This document shows positions 9,005 through 17,381 of a stretch of 64,000 bases of DNA, one piece after another. Each line of letters starts with the position of its first letter. Positions within the stretch are counted from its first letter, which is position 1. Origin of the DNA: Halostreptopolyspora alba. Its GTDB lineage: Bacteria > Actinomycetota > Actinomycetes > Streptosporangiales > Streptosporangiaceae. The notes under the pieces are model-generated. The model was given only the letters and a program-made list of their open reading frames with translations. It ran no database searches and was not told the origin of the DNA. Where the stretch lies: assembly GCA_003725585.1 (NCBI GenBank), contig RJMB01000004.1:1-64000 (forward strand), written 5' to 3'. The translations under genes and the position numbers were made by a program.

Positions 9005-9043
9005 TTGACACGTTAGCTGGAGCGAGATTACGATCATGATCGT
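9005..9043 (+). promoter_or_regulatory. Predicted thiopeptide operon promoter with overlapping palindrome
   Basis: A consensus -35 TTGACA (9005-9010) is followed after 18 bases by TACGAT (9029-9034), matching the actinobacterial TANNNT -10. A perfect 14-bp palindrome, ACGATCATGATCGT (9030-9043), overlaps the -10 and likely start site, which is where a repressor would bind. The precursor ATG is about 100 bases downstream. No regulator is encoded in the cluster. Confidence 0.6.
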
Positions 9044-9143
9044 CCGACAGGAAGTCACATTTCACTAAACCGATGTGGCGCCTGAAAACCCCCCTTATTC
9101 TGCAGCCGCCTTCCCTTTTATCTCCGCGCGGAGGAATAAACTC

Positions 9144-9314
9144 ATGGACAAGAACGAACCCGCCTTCGAGGTCGACGACCTTCCGGTGGACGTATTCTCC
9201 CTCTCCGGCGAAAGCCTCACCGTCGAGAGCCTCACCTCCGGACACGGCACCCCCGAGAACGGTGCCTCCTGTTTCGAGGATGACCCCACGGGCTCGCTCT
9301 CCTGCACCTCCTGA
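9144..9314 (+). CDS. Thiopeptide precursor peptide
   Basis: A 56-residue peptide with GGAGGA (9130-9135) eight bases before the ATG. The leader (residues 1-41) is acidic and carries the LPVDVFSLSGESLTVESLT and SGHGTPENGA patterns of thiopeptide leaders; the junction resembles lactazole (LPENGAS) and 'TAGHGMTEVGAS' precursors. Cleavage after A41 gives the core SCFEDDPTGSLSCTS. Family knowledge predicts Ser1 as one half of the central pyridine, with Ser12 (followed by Cys13) or Ser10 as the other. Cys2 and Cys13 can become thiazoles; Thr8, Ser10, Thr14 and Ser15 can be dehydrated. The Glu4-Asp5-Asp6-Pro7 block and only two cysteines are highly atypical. The modifying enzymes follow immediately in the order A-B-C-D-E-F-G, as I recall for the thiomuracin (tbt) cluster. 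Confidence 0.9.
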   Translation: MDKNEPAFEVDDLPVDVFSLSGESLTVESLTSGHGTPENGASCFEDDPTGSLSCTS

Positions 9315-9355
9315 CCTGAGTTTCCCCACCGAATGACGAGCGCTGGCCCTCGCAC

Positions 9356-12055
9356 GTGTCCTCGCTCGCGGGGCAGCGGGGGTCAGCGCCCAAACGCGAA
9401 GTGACTCCTCACTTGATCACAGACACCGGCCCGCGCCTGATCCCCCCTCCGGTCGCCCGGGTGTCGGGGCTCGCCCTCTCCGCCCTGGAGCGCCTGCGGT
9501 TTCCCGACTCCGCGGCCGCCGCGACCGAGCACCTTCGGCGACGCGACCTCCTCACCGCCGAGGGCGTGCGGCTGTCCACCGAGCTGTACGACGTGGTCTC
9601 CGATGCCGCCGCGGCTCTGCGGCCCCGTCTGGTCGGGCTGCGCAGGTCCCTCTACCAGGCACGCCCGCCCGCCACCGCTGAGTGGAACGACCAGGTGGCC
9701 GCGGCCGTGCCCGACGGTCTCCGCGCCGAGATCGAGACCTGGCTGCGCCAGATGCGCGCGCACCGGCAGGGTCTCACCGCACTCGAGGACACCATCGCCC
9801 GGGAGAGCGCCGGCAAGCGCGACGAACTGCGGGAGCTGACCCGCGACCCCCGGCTGCTGCGCGGGCTGGCGCAGTCGAGCCCCACCCTGCTACGCGTCGC
9901 CGAGAAATGGCACCGCACCCCGAACGCCCAGCCGAAACGCAAAAGCCTCACCCGGCTGGCCACCTATGTCGCCCGGGGAACCGTCAAGACGAGTCCGTTC
10001 AGCACCTTCACAACGGTCGGCTTCGCCCACCTCACGCCAGAGGCGCCCTCCACCCGGCTCAGCGACGACACCGGCCCGACCTCGCTCCTGGAGATCGACT
10101 GGCTGGTCGTCAACTCGGCACGGCAGGCCCTGCTCGACGACCCGGAGCTGCGCCAGGTGGCCCCGGTGCGGGTCAACCCGTCCGCCAGCCGCGCCGGAGG
10201 CCGGGTGACCTGCCTGTCCCCGGTGGCCGGCGAGCCGATCGTCACTCTGCCCGCCACCGCCGCGGTCACCCAGGTGCTGGACACTGTGACGGCCGAGCCC
10301 GGGATCTCGCTGGATGCGCTGCTGGAGCGCCTGTCGAGTGGAGAGACGAAAACCGAAGCGGTCGTCGCCTATGTGGACAAGCTCATCGACAGCGGCCTGC
10401 TGGAGGTCCAGATTCCCGTCAGTGACCAGGCAGAACGGCCTCTGCGGGAGCTGGCGCGCTGGCTGCGCGCGAACTCCACGGACGGCGGCGGGTCCACCGC
10501 GGAGCAGCTGGAACGGCTCGACACCCAGGTCGGCCACGGGACTCCGCTGGACGACGCGGCCGGCGACCCGCCCGAGCACCGCGAGCTGCTGGACAGCGCG
10601 GCCGCGCTGTCCGAGACCCTGGGCAGTGTCGCCTTCACTCGGGGCACCGACGGCAAGATCCCCGCTCACGAGACCGTCCTGCACCGCCGCCCGGTGGTGG
10701 AGTGCGCGGAACACGAGTGGGAGTCGCTCCGTGGCGACTTGGACGCGATACGCCACTGGCTCGCCGTGCACTCGCCCACCCTGCCGCTGCGGGCACTCCT
10801 CGCCGAGGAGGTCGAATCCCGCTTCGGCGCGGGAAGCCGCACCCCGTTCCTGGAGATCCACCAGATGGTGCAGCGGGAACTCGAGGCGGGCACCGAGTCG
10901 GGAGGCCGGCTGGCCACCGCCATGCGCGCGGCGGTACGCGCGGACCCGCTGGAGGAGTACCCCAGCGACACGCAACGGCTCCGTCAGCTACGCGAACTGC
11001 GGGACGCCGCCACCCGAACCGTGCTGGACGCGCCCCAGCAGGGCGCGGAGATCACTGTCGCGGCGGACACCATCCGCGAACTGGCCGCCGGTTGGCCCTC
11101 CTGGGTGCGGGTCCCGGGATCGGTCGTGTTCTGGGCGCAGCAGCTCGGTGCCGGGCAGCGTCTGGTGCTCAACGCCTCGGCCACCGGCCCGGGCAAGTCG
11201 CGGAACCGGATCCAGCACCAGCTCCAGCTCGCCACGGGAGAGCGCGTGGAGCTGGACGTGGGAGCGGAGGCCGACCACACCGCCGAGCTGCGGGGCGCCT
11301 TCGGTTACACCTTCAACCGCCGGGAGGCGCTGACCCGCTACGAGATCGACTACCCGGGCGTGGTGAGCACCGCCCCCGCAGAGCGCCGCATCCCGATGCG
11401 CGACCTCGTCGTGGCGCATGACCCCGCGTCCGGCCTGCTGAGCCTGGAGTCGGCCGGCCTGGGCCACCCGATCCGGGCCGCGAACCTCGGCATGCTGGTC
11501 GAGAAGCGGCTCCCACCCGCGGCGCGCCTGCTGAACAACCTCTTCGGGGACGGATTCCTGAAGTATCCCGCGACGGCCATCCTCACCTCCACCGTCGGTG
11601 CCGACGGGCTGGACCCGGAGCGTGTCTTCTTCCCCCGGATCACCGTCGGTGGGGTGGTGATCCGCCGCGCGGTCTGGTACCTGCGTCATTCCCGGGTGCC
11701 GGTCCGCACGACCGGCGAGGGACACGGTGCCTACCTGTGCCGGTTGCTGGACTGGCTGGACTCCCATGGCATGCCGCGCCAGTGCTACCTGCGGGTGCTC
11801 GACGACACCGTGGTGGGGAACCGAGACGGCGAGCGCTGGGCGGCCGGCAAGAACCGCAAACCCTTGTACGTCGACTTCACCAACCTGTTCCTGGTGGACG
11901 CCTTCGAGAACGCGCTCGCCGGTCCCACCACCGCCGCGATCCTGCTGGAGGAGGCCCTGCCCACCCCCGCGGACGGGCTGCCGGACCACAACGGCGACCG
12001 CCGCACCGTGGAGTTCGTCCTGGAGATGTCGGACCGGGGGGTACACCGTGCGTGA
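9356..12055 (+). CDS. Split LanB, tRNA-dependent glutamylation domain protein (TbtB-like)
   Basis: An 899-residue lantibiotic-dehydratase N-terminal domain protein. In split LanBs this unit transfers glutamate from Glu-tRNA onto core Ser/Thr side chains. Recognisable stretches include a Lys/Arg-rich segment RKSLTRLATYVARGTVKTSP (the conserved 'YxxRxxxRxTPFG-like' region near residue 205), and C-terminal RVFFPRITVGGVVIRRAVWY and KPLYVDFTNLFLVDAFENAL blocks shared with LanB proteins. The elimination half is a separate gene just downstream. The start is a GTG at 9356 without a strong ribosome site, 41 bases after the precursor; a later GTG at 9402 is possible. The stop overlaps the next start by eight bases. 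Confidence 0.93.
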   Translation: MSSLAGQRGSAPKREVTPHLITDTGPRLIPPPVARVSGLALSALERLRFPDSAAAATEHLRRRDLLTAEGVRLSTELYDVVSDAAAALRPRLVGLRRSLYQARPPATAEWNDQVAAAVPDGLRAEIETWLRQMRAHRQGLTALEDTIARESAGKRDELRELTRDPRLLRGLAQSSPTLLRVAEKWHRTPNAQPKRKSLTRLATYVARGTVKTSPFSTFTTVGFAHLTPEAPSTRLSDDTGPTSLLEIDWLVVNSARQALLDDPELRQVAPVRVNPSASRAGGRVTCLSPVAGEPIVTLPATAAVTQVLDTVTAEPGISLDALLERLSSGETKTEAVVAYVDKLIDSGLLEVQIPVSDQAERPLRELARWLRANSTDGGGSTAEQLERLDTQVGHGTPLDDAAGDPPEHRELLDSAAALSETLGSVAFTRGTDGKIPAHETVLHRRPVVECAEHEWESLRGDLDAIRHWLAVHSPTLPLRALLAEEVESRFGAGSRTPFLEIHQMVQRELEAGTESGGRLATAMRAAVRADPLEEYPSDTQRLRQLRELRDAATRTVLDAPQQGAEITVAADTIRELAAGWPSWVRVPGSVVFWAQQLGAGQRLVLNASATGPGKSRNRIQHQLQLATGERVELDVGAEADHTAELRGAFGYTFNRREALTRYEIDYPGVVSTAPAERRIPMRDLVVAHDPASGLLSLESAGLGHPIRAANLGMLVEKRLPPAARLLNNLFGDGFLKYPATAILTSTVGADGLDPERVFFPRITVGGVVIRRAVWYLRHSRVPVRTTGEGHGAYLCRLLDWLDSHGMPRQCYLRVLDDTVVGNRDGERWAAGKNRKPLYVDFTNLFLVDAFENALAGPTTAAILLEEALPTPADGLPDHNGDRRTVEFVLEMSDRGVHRA

Positions 12056-13028
12056 GGACGTCGCGGAACACGACTGGATCGCCGCCCATGTCTTCTACCC
12101 GGCCCGGCTGGACAACCTGATCACCCGTGTGGCCGGCCCACTCGCCGCGGACCTGCGGGAGCGAGACCAGCTGGAGGGCTTTTTCTTCCTGCGCTACTGG
12201 GACGGCGGGAACCACCTACGGTTCCGGGTCCTGCCCCGGCGCGGCTCCGACCGCGGGCGGATCCGGCACACCATCGAGGAGCGCTTCGCGCGCTACCTCG
12301 ACGAGCACCCGGCCACCGCACCCCCCGACACCGTCCCCTACGAGCAGCTGGCTCCCAGGCTGGCGCGGTGGGAGGGCGTGGCCGAGCCCGCGCCGCGCTA
12401 CCCGGACAACACCGTCCAGTTCCTGGCCTATCGGCAGGAACACGCCCGCTATGGCCACGGCGCCACGATGGCGGCCGCGGAGCGGCACTTCACCGAGTCG
12501 AGCAGACTGGCGCTGCGGCTCCTGGAGTCCGCCCCCTCTCCCGACCGGAGGGCCACCGCCGGCTTCGTGGTGATCGTGCTCGCCTGGCTGTGCTGCGACG
12601 CCCGCACCCCGTGGGTGCGCACGCCCGAGCGGGAACCCTCCATTCCCCACGTCGACGGGCAGGAACCCGGCCCGGAGGAGCTGCGGCACCGCTGGGAAGC
12701 GCAACGCGACACACTGTGCGCGCTCACCCGAAAGCTGCGCGCCGCGCACGACGCGCAGCGGGCGGGCAGCGCGGAGCATGGCCACATGGGCGAGTGGACA
12801 CGGTCCATCACCACGCTTCTCGCCGTGCTGCGCGAGCGATACGCCTCGGGCGCGTTCACCCCACCTGTCCGCGGCTGGGACCGGGACACCACACTCGGCC
12901 GGTACGACGCGGTGGCACCGGTGATCGACATCTGCGCCCACCTGTTCTGCAACCGGATCGGCGTCTCCCCCACCGAGGAGAACTACCTGCGGCTACTCGC
13001 CGCCCGAGCGTTGAGGGAAACCGGATGA
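12048..13028 (+). CDS. Thiopeptide elimination-domain protein (TbtC-like, SpaB_C fold)
   Basis: 326 residues starting at a GTG preceded by a G-run (GGGGGG about five bases upstream) and overlapping the LanB stop. It opens HDWIAAHVFYPARLDNLITR and contains GFFFLRYWDGGNHLRFRVLP, the hallmark start of the 'thiopeptide-type bacteriocin biosynthesis' (SpaB_C) domain. In split LanB systems this subunit eliminates glutamate to give dehydroalanine/dehydrobutyrine. The C-terminus ICAHLFCNRIGVSPTEENYL is also typical. It is distinguished from the pyridine synthase next door, which shares the fold, by the canonical FLRYW...HLRFR motif and gene order. Its stop overlaps the next ATG (ATGA at 13025). Confidence 0.88.
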   Translation: MREDVAEHDWIAAHVFYPARLDNLITRVAGPLAADLRERDQLEGFFFLRYWDGGNHLRFRVLPRRGSDRGRIRHTIEERFARYLDEHPATAPPDTVPYEQLAPRLARWEGVAEPAPRYPDNTVQFLAYRQEHARYGHGATMAAAERHFTESSRLALRLLESAPSPDRRATAGFVVIVLAWLCCDARTPWVRTPEREPSIPHVDGQEPGPEELRHRWEAQRDTLCALTRKLRAAHDAQRAGSAEHGHMGEWTRSITTLLAVLRERYASGAFTPPVRGWDRDTTLGRYDAVAPVIDICAHLFCNRIGVSPTEENYLRLLAARALRETG

Positions 13029-14104
13029 GCGCACAGACCGAACCACGGCGGTGGCACGCGATCCACGCATACCACCACGAGCGCGACCTCGACCCGCTGC
13101 TCCTCAACGCGGTGCGCCCTCTGTTCCAGCAGCTCTGGCCGGTGCTTCCGGACCGCTCCTTCCGCCCGCACTGGAAACTCGGCCCGCACCTGCGCGTTCA
13201 CGTACGCGCCACCGACCGCGAGTTCGAGGAACTCGTGTGGCCGGCCGCCCAGGAGTGGATCGGCGGTTACCTGCGCGACCACCCCTCCACGACGGTCCTC
13301 GACCCCGCCGAGTTCCTCCCCCGGCATCGGGAGCTGGCCCGCAAGGAGAAGGAGACCGGCCCTCTGGAGCCCTGGCCACCCAACAACACGCTCCGGGTGG
13401 AGCCGTACGACCCCCGCGTGGAGGCGCTCGGCAACGCCGAGGCATCCGAGCTACTGGCACGGTTCTCCGCCGCGGTAACCCCACTACTGTTCACCATGAT
13501 CGCCGACACCCCGGACCGGGGTTCCCGCACCCGGTTGTGCTTCCGGCTGATGGCCGCACTGTGCCAGGCCCTGCCGCCCGGCGGTCTGGCCCGCACGTTC
13601 ATCTCGCTGCGTTCCCACTCGGAGAGCCTCCTCACCAGCGCACCGGAGGGCGCCCGGCTGCGCCGGGAATGGGACCGCTACTACACCGGGCACCGCACGA
13701 GCCTGGCCGAGGAGCTCGACGCCGTACTGGCCGGCGTGGACGGTACCGCCAGTCCGCCGCCCCACCTCACGGAATGGGTCGAGGCGCTGCGCACCGCCTG
13801 GCGGGAGGCAGCCGAGCTGCTGGAGCGCGGCATCCCCCCGGCGCCCGCCCTCACCCCGGGCGGGCTGCGCACCATGGAACACAGCCCGCTACACCGCGCG
13901 ATCGCGGAGAGCCCCGCCGAGGGTGAGCTGCGCGAGGACTGGTTCACCCTCTTCCGGGTGGTGCTCAACTGCACCTACCTCACGGTGACCCGCCTCGGGC
14001 TCAGCCCGCTGGAACGCCTGAGTCTCTGCCATCTGCTCGCGAACACCGCCGAGCACCGCTACGGCAGGACCGCCTTCGACGTCATCGCCGCGGGGGACCT
14101 GTGA
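13025..14104 (+). CDS. Pyridine synthase ([4+2] cycloaddition enzyme, TbtD/TclM/LazC-like)
   Basis: A 359-residue second SpaB_C-fold protein. In thiopeptide clusters with two such proteins, the one after the elimination subunit joins two dehydroalanines in a formal aza-[4+2] cycloaddition, forms the central pyridine and expels the leader. It starts RRWHAIHAYHHERDLDPLLL and has the PHWKLGPHLRVHVRA strand pair, a C-terminal LFRVVLNCTYLTVTRLGLSP helix, and PLERLSLCHLLANTAEHRYG. The ATG at 13025 overlaps the preceding stop, and its own stop overlaps the next GTG (14101). Presence of this gene is what defines the cluster as a thiopeptide rather than a linear azole-containing peptide cluster. Confidence 0.88.
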   Translation: MSAQTEPRRWHAIHAYHHERDLDPLLLNAVRPLFQQLWPVLPDRSFRPHWKLGPHLRVHVRATDREFEELVWPAAQEWIGGYLRDHPSTTVLDPAEFLPRHRELARKEKETGPLEPWPPNNTLRVEPYDPRVEALGNAEASELLARFSAAVTPLLFTMIADTPDRGSRTRLCFRLMAALCQALPPGGLARTFISLRSHSESLLTSAPEGARLRREWDRYYTGHRTSLAEELDAVLAGVDGTASPPPHLTEWVEALRTAWREAAELLERGIPPAPALTPGGLRTMEHSPLHRAIAESPAEGELREDWFTLFRVVLNCTYLTVTRLGLSPLERLSLCHLLANTAEHRYGRTAFDVIAAGDL

Positions 14105-15510
14105 GCTTCGAGGAGCGCCTCCGGTTGCGTCCGGGTGTGGCGGCCGGTTCCACGCCTCAAGGGCGGCACCATCTGCTGCGGTGGCCCTACAGCAGCGAGC
14201 TGGACGAGGTCACCGCCGTGCAGCGGTCGGCACTGACGTTGCTGGCCGAAGCCCCGGTCACGGAGGACGCGCTGTGCCACCGGGTCAACCCGGAGCCTGG
14301 GGAGGACACCCGACAGGAGGTCGCACGCCTCGTACGGGACCTGCGCGGTCTGGGGTGGCTGCGGGTGACCGTCGTGGAGAGCGACAATCCCCTCTACACG
14401 ATGGAACCTGTGCGGACGGCGCCGCACCCCGCCTCCGTGCCAGACCAGCCCACGCTGTCCCGTTTCGCCACCCTGGCGCGCGAAGGCACGGATATGGCGC
14501 TGCGCTCTCCTCGGGCGCGCTGCGAGCTGGTGCTGCACGACCCACGACTGCTCACTCTGGTCGGCCTGCTGGGCGGAGCCCCGGACCCACGGGAGTGGGC
14601 GCGACGCACCGGCCTCAGTGCCCGCGCCGTGGAGCGGACCCTGGGCGACATGGCGGCCTCCGGGCTCCTCGTGGGAGCGGAGACCGAGGACGGTGACCAG
14701 GCGGCGCTCGCCGTGCGCCAGTGGAACCCGCACGAACTGCTGTTCCACACCCGCAGCCGGTTCAACGCCCGGTGCCGTCCGGGACACGACTTCGGCACCA
14801 CCTACTCCTTCCGGGACACCCAGCCACCGCCGCGGGAGCGCGCCCCCCTCTCCGAGGACGTGACCATGCTTGAACCGCCGGACCTCGAACGGCTGCGCGT
14901 CGAGGACCCCCCGCTGACCCGGGTCCTGGAGGACCGCGCCTCCCACCGGCGGCACGACGAGACACAGCCGTTGACCCTCGCCCAGTTGGGCGAGTTCCTC
15001 TACCGCAGCGCCGGGGCGCGCCCGGGGACAGGCGGGAACGGCTCGGCCCGCCCCTACCCCACGGCGGGATCCAGCTACGAGCTGGAGCTGTACCCCGTCA
15101 TCCGTCGGGTGGCCGGCATCGAGCCCGGGCTGTACCACTACAGTGCGCACCGCCACGAGCTGAGCGCCGTCCCCGGTGCGGCCCCACTCTCGGGCCGGCT
15201 GGTCCAGATGGTGCGGGCGCAGACGGACGCGCCGGCCCCGCCGCAGGTACTCGTCGTCGTCACCGCCCGGTTCGGCCGGGTGATGTGGAAGTACCAGTCC
15301 CTGTCCTACTCCCTCATCCTCAAGGACGTGGGCGTGCTCTACCAGGTCATGTACTGCGTGGCCACAGCCATGGGGTTGGCGCCGTGCGCTGTGGGCACCG
15401 GACTCACCGAGGAGTTCTGCGAGGCCATCGGGACCGACCCGACAGACGAGGCCCCGGTCGGGGAGTTCGTCCTGGGGAGCCGCCCTCCCCACACCGGGGA
15501 CCACCGCTGA
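14101..15510 (+). CDS. SagB-type FMN azoline dehydrogenase (TbtE-like)
   Basis: A 469-residue protein that oxidises thiazolines to thiazoles. The N-terminal ~200 residues form a helical/winged region (PYSSELDEVTAVQRSALTLL) often found in TOMM dehydrogenases. The C-terminal ~250 residues form the nitroreductase-fold SagB domain: ASHRRHDETQPLTLAQLGEF, then RPYPTAGSSYELELYPVIRR, GLYHYSAHRHEL, RFGRVMWKYQSLSYSLILKD and GLAPCAVGTG. These are the FMN- and substrate-binding blocks of the family. A GTG start is coupled to the pyridine synthase stop; its own stop overlaps the next ATG (15510). With only two cysteines in the core, at most two thiazoles are expected as products. Confidence 0.92.
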   Translation: MSFEERLRLRPGVAAGSTPQGRHHLLRWPYSSELDEVTAVQRSALTLLAEAPVTEDALCHRVNPEPGEDTRQEVARLVRDLRGLGWLRVTVVESDNPLYTMEPVRTAPHPASVPDQPTLSRFATLAREGTDMALRSPRARCELVLHDPRLLTLVGLLGGAPDPREWARRTGLSARAVERTLGDMAASGLLVGAETEDGDQAALAVRQWNPHELLFHTRSRFNARCRPGHDFGTTYSFRDTQPPPRERAPLSEDVTMLEPPDLERLRVEDPPLTRVLEDRASHRRHDETQPLTLAQLGEFLYRSAGARPGTGGNGSARPYPTAGSSYELELYPVIRRVAGIEPGLYHYSAHRHELSAVPGAAPLSGRLVQMVRAQTDAPAPPQVLVVVTARFGRVMWKYQSLSYSLILKDVGVLYQVMYCVATAMGLAPCAVGTGLTEEFCEAIGTDPTDEAPVGEFVLGSRPPHTGDHR

Positions 15511-17381
15511 TGGGCCTGCGACTGTGCCCGGACACCTACTGGGCAGGTACCCCGGACGGGTTGTACCTGCTGACCCCGCACGGCCGTGTCCGGTTCCCCG
15601 GCTCCGGCGTCACCGCCTGGATGGACCGGCTCGCCCCCCATCTGGATGGCCGGTTCACCTTCGCGGAACTGACGGAACCTCTCCCCGCAGCGCACCGGGA
15701 GGTCGCCGAACGGCTGCTCCGGGAGCTCCTCGATCGCGGTGCGCTCGTCGAGACCGTGGACGGTGCCGACCATGGGAGCCACCGGGACCTCGGGGTGCTC
15801 GTGGTCGGCCACGGGCCGCTGGCCGAGGCCGTCGCCCGGGCGTTCCGCGAGTCCGGGGTGGGCGGGGTGTCCCTCGGGGACGCGGAGGAGATCCCCGCGG
15901 TCGAGCCCGGCGGCGTCGCCGTGGTGGTGCGCGTGCTGGAGGAGCCGGACCCGCGCGCCACCGGGCCGCAGCCCCGGTGGCGCGCCCCGTCCGGGACGGT
16001 CCGCACGCATGTGCTGCGCGTCGGCGACGGAGACGAGGACACGATCCTCATCGGGCCGGTCGAGGGCCCAGAGCGGCACCACACCTGGTGCGACGCCTGG
16101 CTGCGGCTGCGCGGCCACCGACCAGCCGGCGACACCACGGAGGCGAGGGGCCAGCTCCCCTCCCCGGCCCCAGAGGCGGCGACCGTCGCCGCCGCGCAGC
16201 TCGCGCAGCGGGTCCTCCGCGTCGTCACCACGACCGCGGAGACGGACACGGCCGAGGCCGACGTGCTGACGAGCGTGGACGCGCGGAGCCTGGAGAGCCG
16301 GCGCCACCGCTTCTTGCCACACCCGTTCACACACCGGAGGGCGCCGGCCGACTCGGGGGACTTCGAGGCCGCGATCGAGCGGGCTCGGAATGCGCCTCCC
16401 CTGGACGAGGAGACGATGTCCCGCCGCACGGCACCCCTGATCGACGACCGGTGCGGGATCTTCGCCGAGATCAGCGAACCGGACGTGGAGCAGTTCCCAC
16501 TCTGTGTCGCGGAGGCGCGCCTGGGCAACCCCGCCGGGCTGCCCGGTCTGGAGCCGCCCCGCGCCCTCGGGGCCGGGCTGGACTTCGCCACCGCCCGCTA
16601 CGCGGCGGCGATGGCCGGGTACGCCGCCTACGGCGCCACGATGATCGACCCGCGGCGCCTGGTCGACGCGGACGGCGACACCCCACTGCCGGCACCCCCC
16701 TCCGAGCCGCTGCTCACCGAGTTGTGCCGTGGTGGGCTGCACGCGCGAGCCCGTGCCCACTCCCTGGTGACGGGTACCCCCGTGCTGGTCGACGCCGCGA
16801 GCGCGTTCCCCGCGCTGCGGGCGACCACGGGGCGGGTGTGGCCCGTCCCCGGAAGCGCGGCCGGCTACACCTGGGAGGACGCCGTCCTACGCGGCCTGCT
16901 CGACCTGTGCCGCAGCGAGGTGGTGCGCCACTGGGCAGCGCACTCCCCCACGGCTGTCCCGATCGACCTCGGCGGCGACGTACTGACCGGCGCCGCCGCC
17001 CGCTACCGCGCCATGCTCCAGGCGATCGACGACCACTGGACGGCATGGGATGTCACCCCGGTCCTGGGAGTGCCAGGGGTGCTCATCCGCAGCGGTGAAC
17101 AGCTGGCCGGCTGCGCCTGCGGGAGGAGCCGCGCCGACGCGTTGGAGGACGCGTTGCGCGAAGCGGTGCTACGCGCGCAGACCTCCCGGGACGGGCGGAC
17201 GCCCCGTCCCGCCATGTCGAGCGCTACGCCGGCGGGAGAAGGCACAGCGCTGTCCCTCGCCGAGCTGGTGGCCCGGCTGGGCGAGCGCGGCTACCGCCCC
17301 AGCGTAGTGCCGCTCGACCACGACCCCTCGGTGGCCGCTTTGGCTCCGGAAACCGTCCAGGTGGTACTACATGACCGTTGA
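15510..17381 (+). CDS. TOMM leader-binding Ocin-ThiF-like protein (TbtF-like)
   Basis: 623 residues. The first ~90 residues (PDTYWAGTPDGLYLLTPHGR, then HREVAERLLRELLDRGALVE) look like a RiPP recognition element, which binds the leader peptide. A Rossmann-like middle (LGVLVVGHGPLAEAVARAF) resembles the degenerate ThiF/E1 fold of azole cyclodehydratase partner proteins. The C-terminal ~330 residues contain GIFAEISEPDVEQFPLCVAE and ALGAGLDFATARYAAAMAGY, as in 'TOMM precursor leader peptide-binding' proteins. It acts with the YcaO protein encoded next, delivering the precursor. The ATG overlaps the preceding stop (TGATG) and the 3' end overlaps the YcaO start by 11 bases. Confidence 0.85.
   Translation: MGLRLCPDTYWAGTPDGLYLLTPHGRVRFPGSGVTAWMDRLAPHLDGRFTFAELTEPLPAAHREVAERLLRELLDRGALVETVDGADHGSHRDLGVLVVGHGPLAEAVARAFRESGVGGVSLGDAEEIPAVEPGGVAVVVRVLEEPDPRATGPQPRWRAPSGTVRTHVLRVGDGDEDTILIGPVEGPERHHTWCDAWLRLRGHRPAGDTTEARGQLPSPAPEAATVAAAQLAQRVLRVVTTTAETDTAEADVLTSVDARSLESRRHRFLPHPFTHRRAPADSGDFEAAIERARNAPPLDEETMSRRTAPLIDDRCGIFAEISEPDVEQFPLCVAEARLGNPAGLPGLEPPRALGAGLDFATARYAAAMAGYAAYGATMIDPRRLVDADGDTPLPAPPSEPLLTELCRGGLHARARAHSLVTGTPVLVDAASAFPALRATTGRVWPVPGSAAGYTWEDAVLRGLLDLCRSEVVRHWAAHSPTAVPIDLGGDVLTGAAARYRAMLQAIDDHWTAWDVTPVLGVPGVLIRSGEQLAGCACGRSRADALEDALREAVLRAQTSRDGRTPRPAMSSATPAGEGTALSLAELVARLGERGYRPSVVPLDHDPSVAALAPETVQVVLHDR

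Noticed and set aside
9144-9314. Reading the precursor as a lanthipeptide or linear azole peptide
   Set aside because: The split LanB is followed by two SpaB_C-fold proteins (elimination and pyridine synthase) and no LanC, which indicates a thiopeptide.
10314-11421. Long alternative frames inside the thiopeptide LanB gene
   Set aside because: Low-complexity Arg/Pro-rich sequence in other frames of a clear LanB coding region.
15339-16760. 473-codon minus-strand frame opposite the Ocin-ThiF-like gene
   Set aside because: Antisense shadow of a real gene; no motif or start site.
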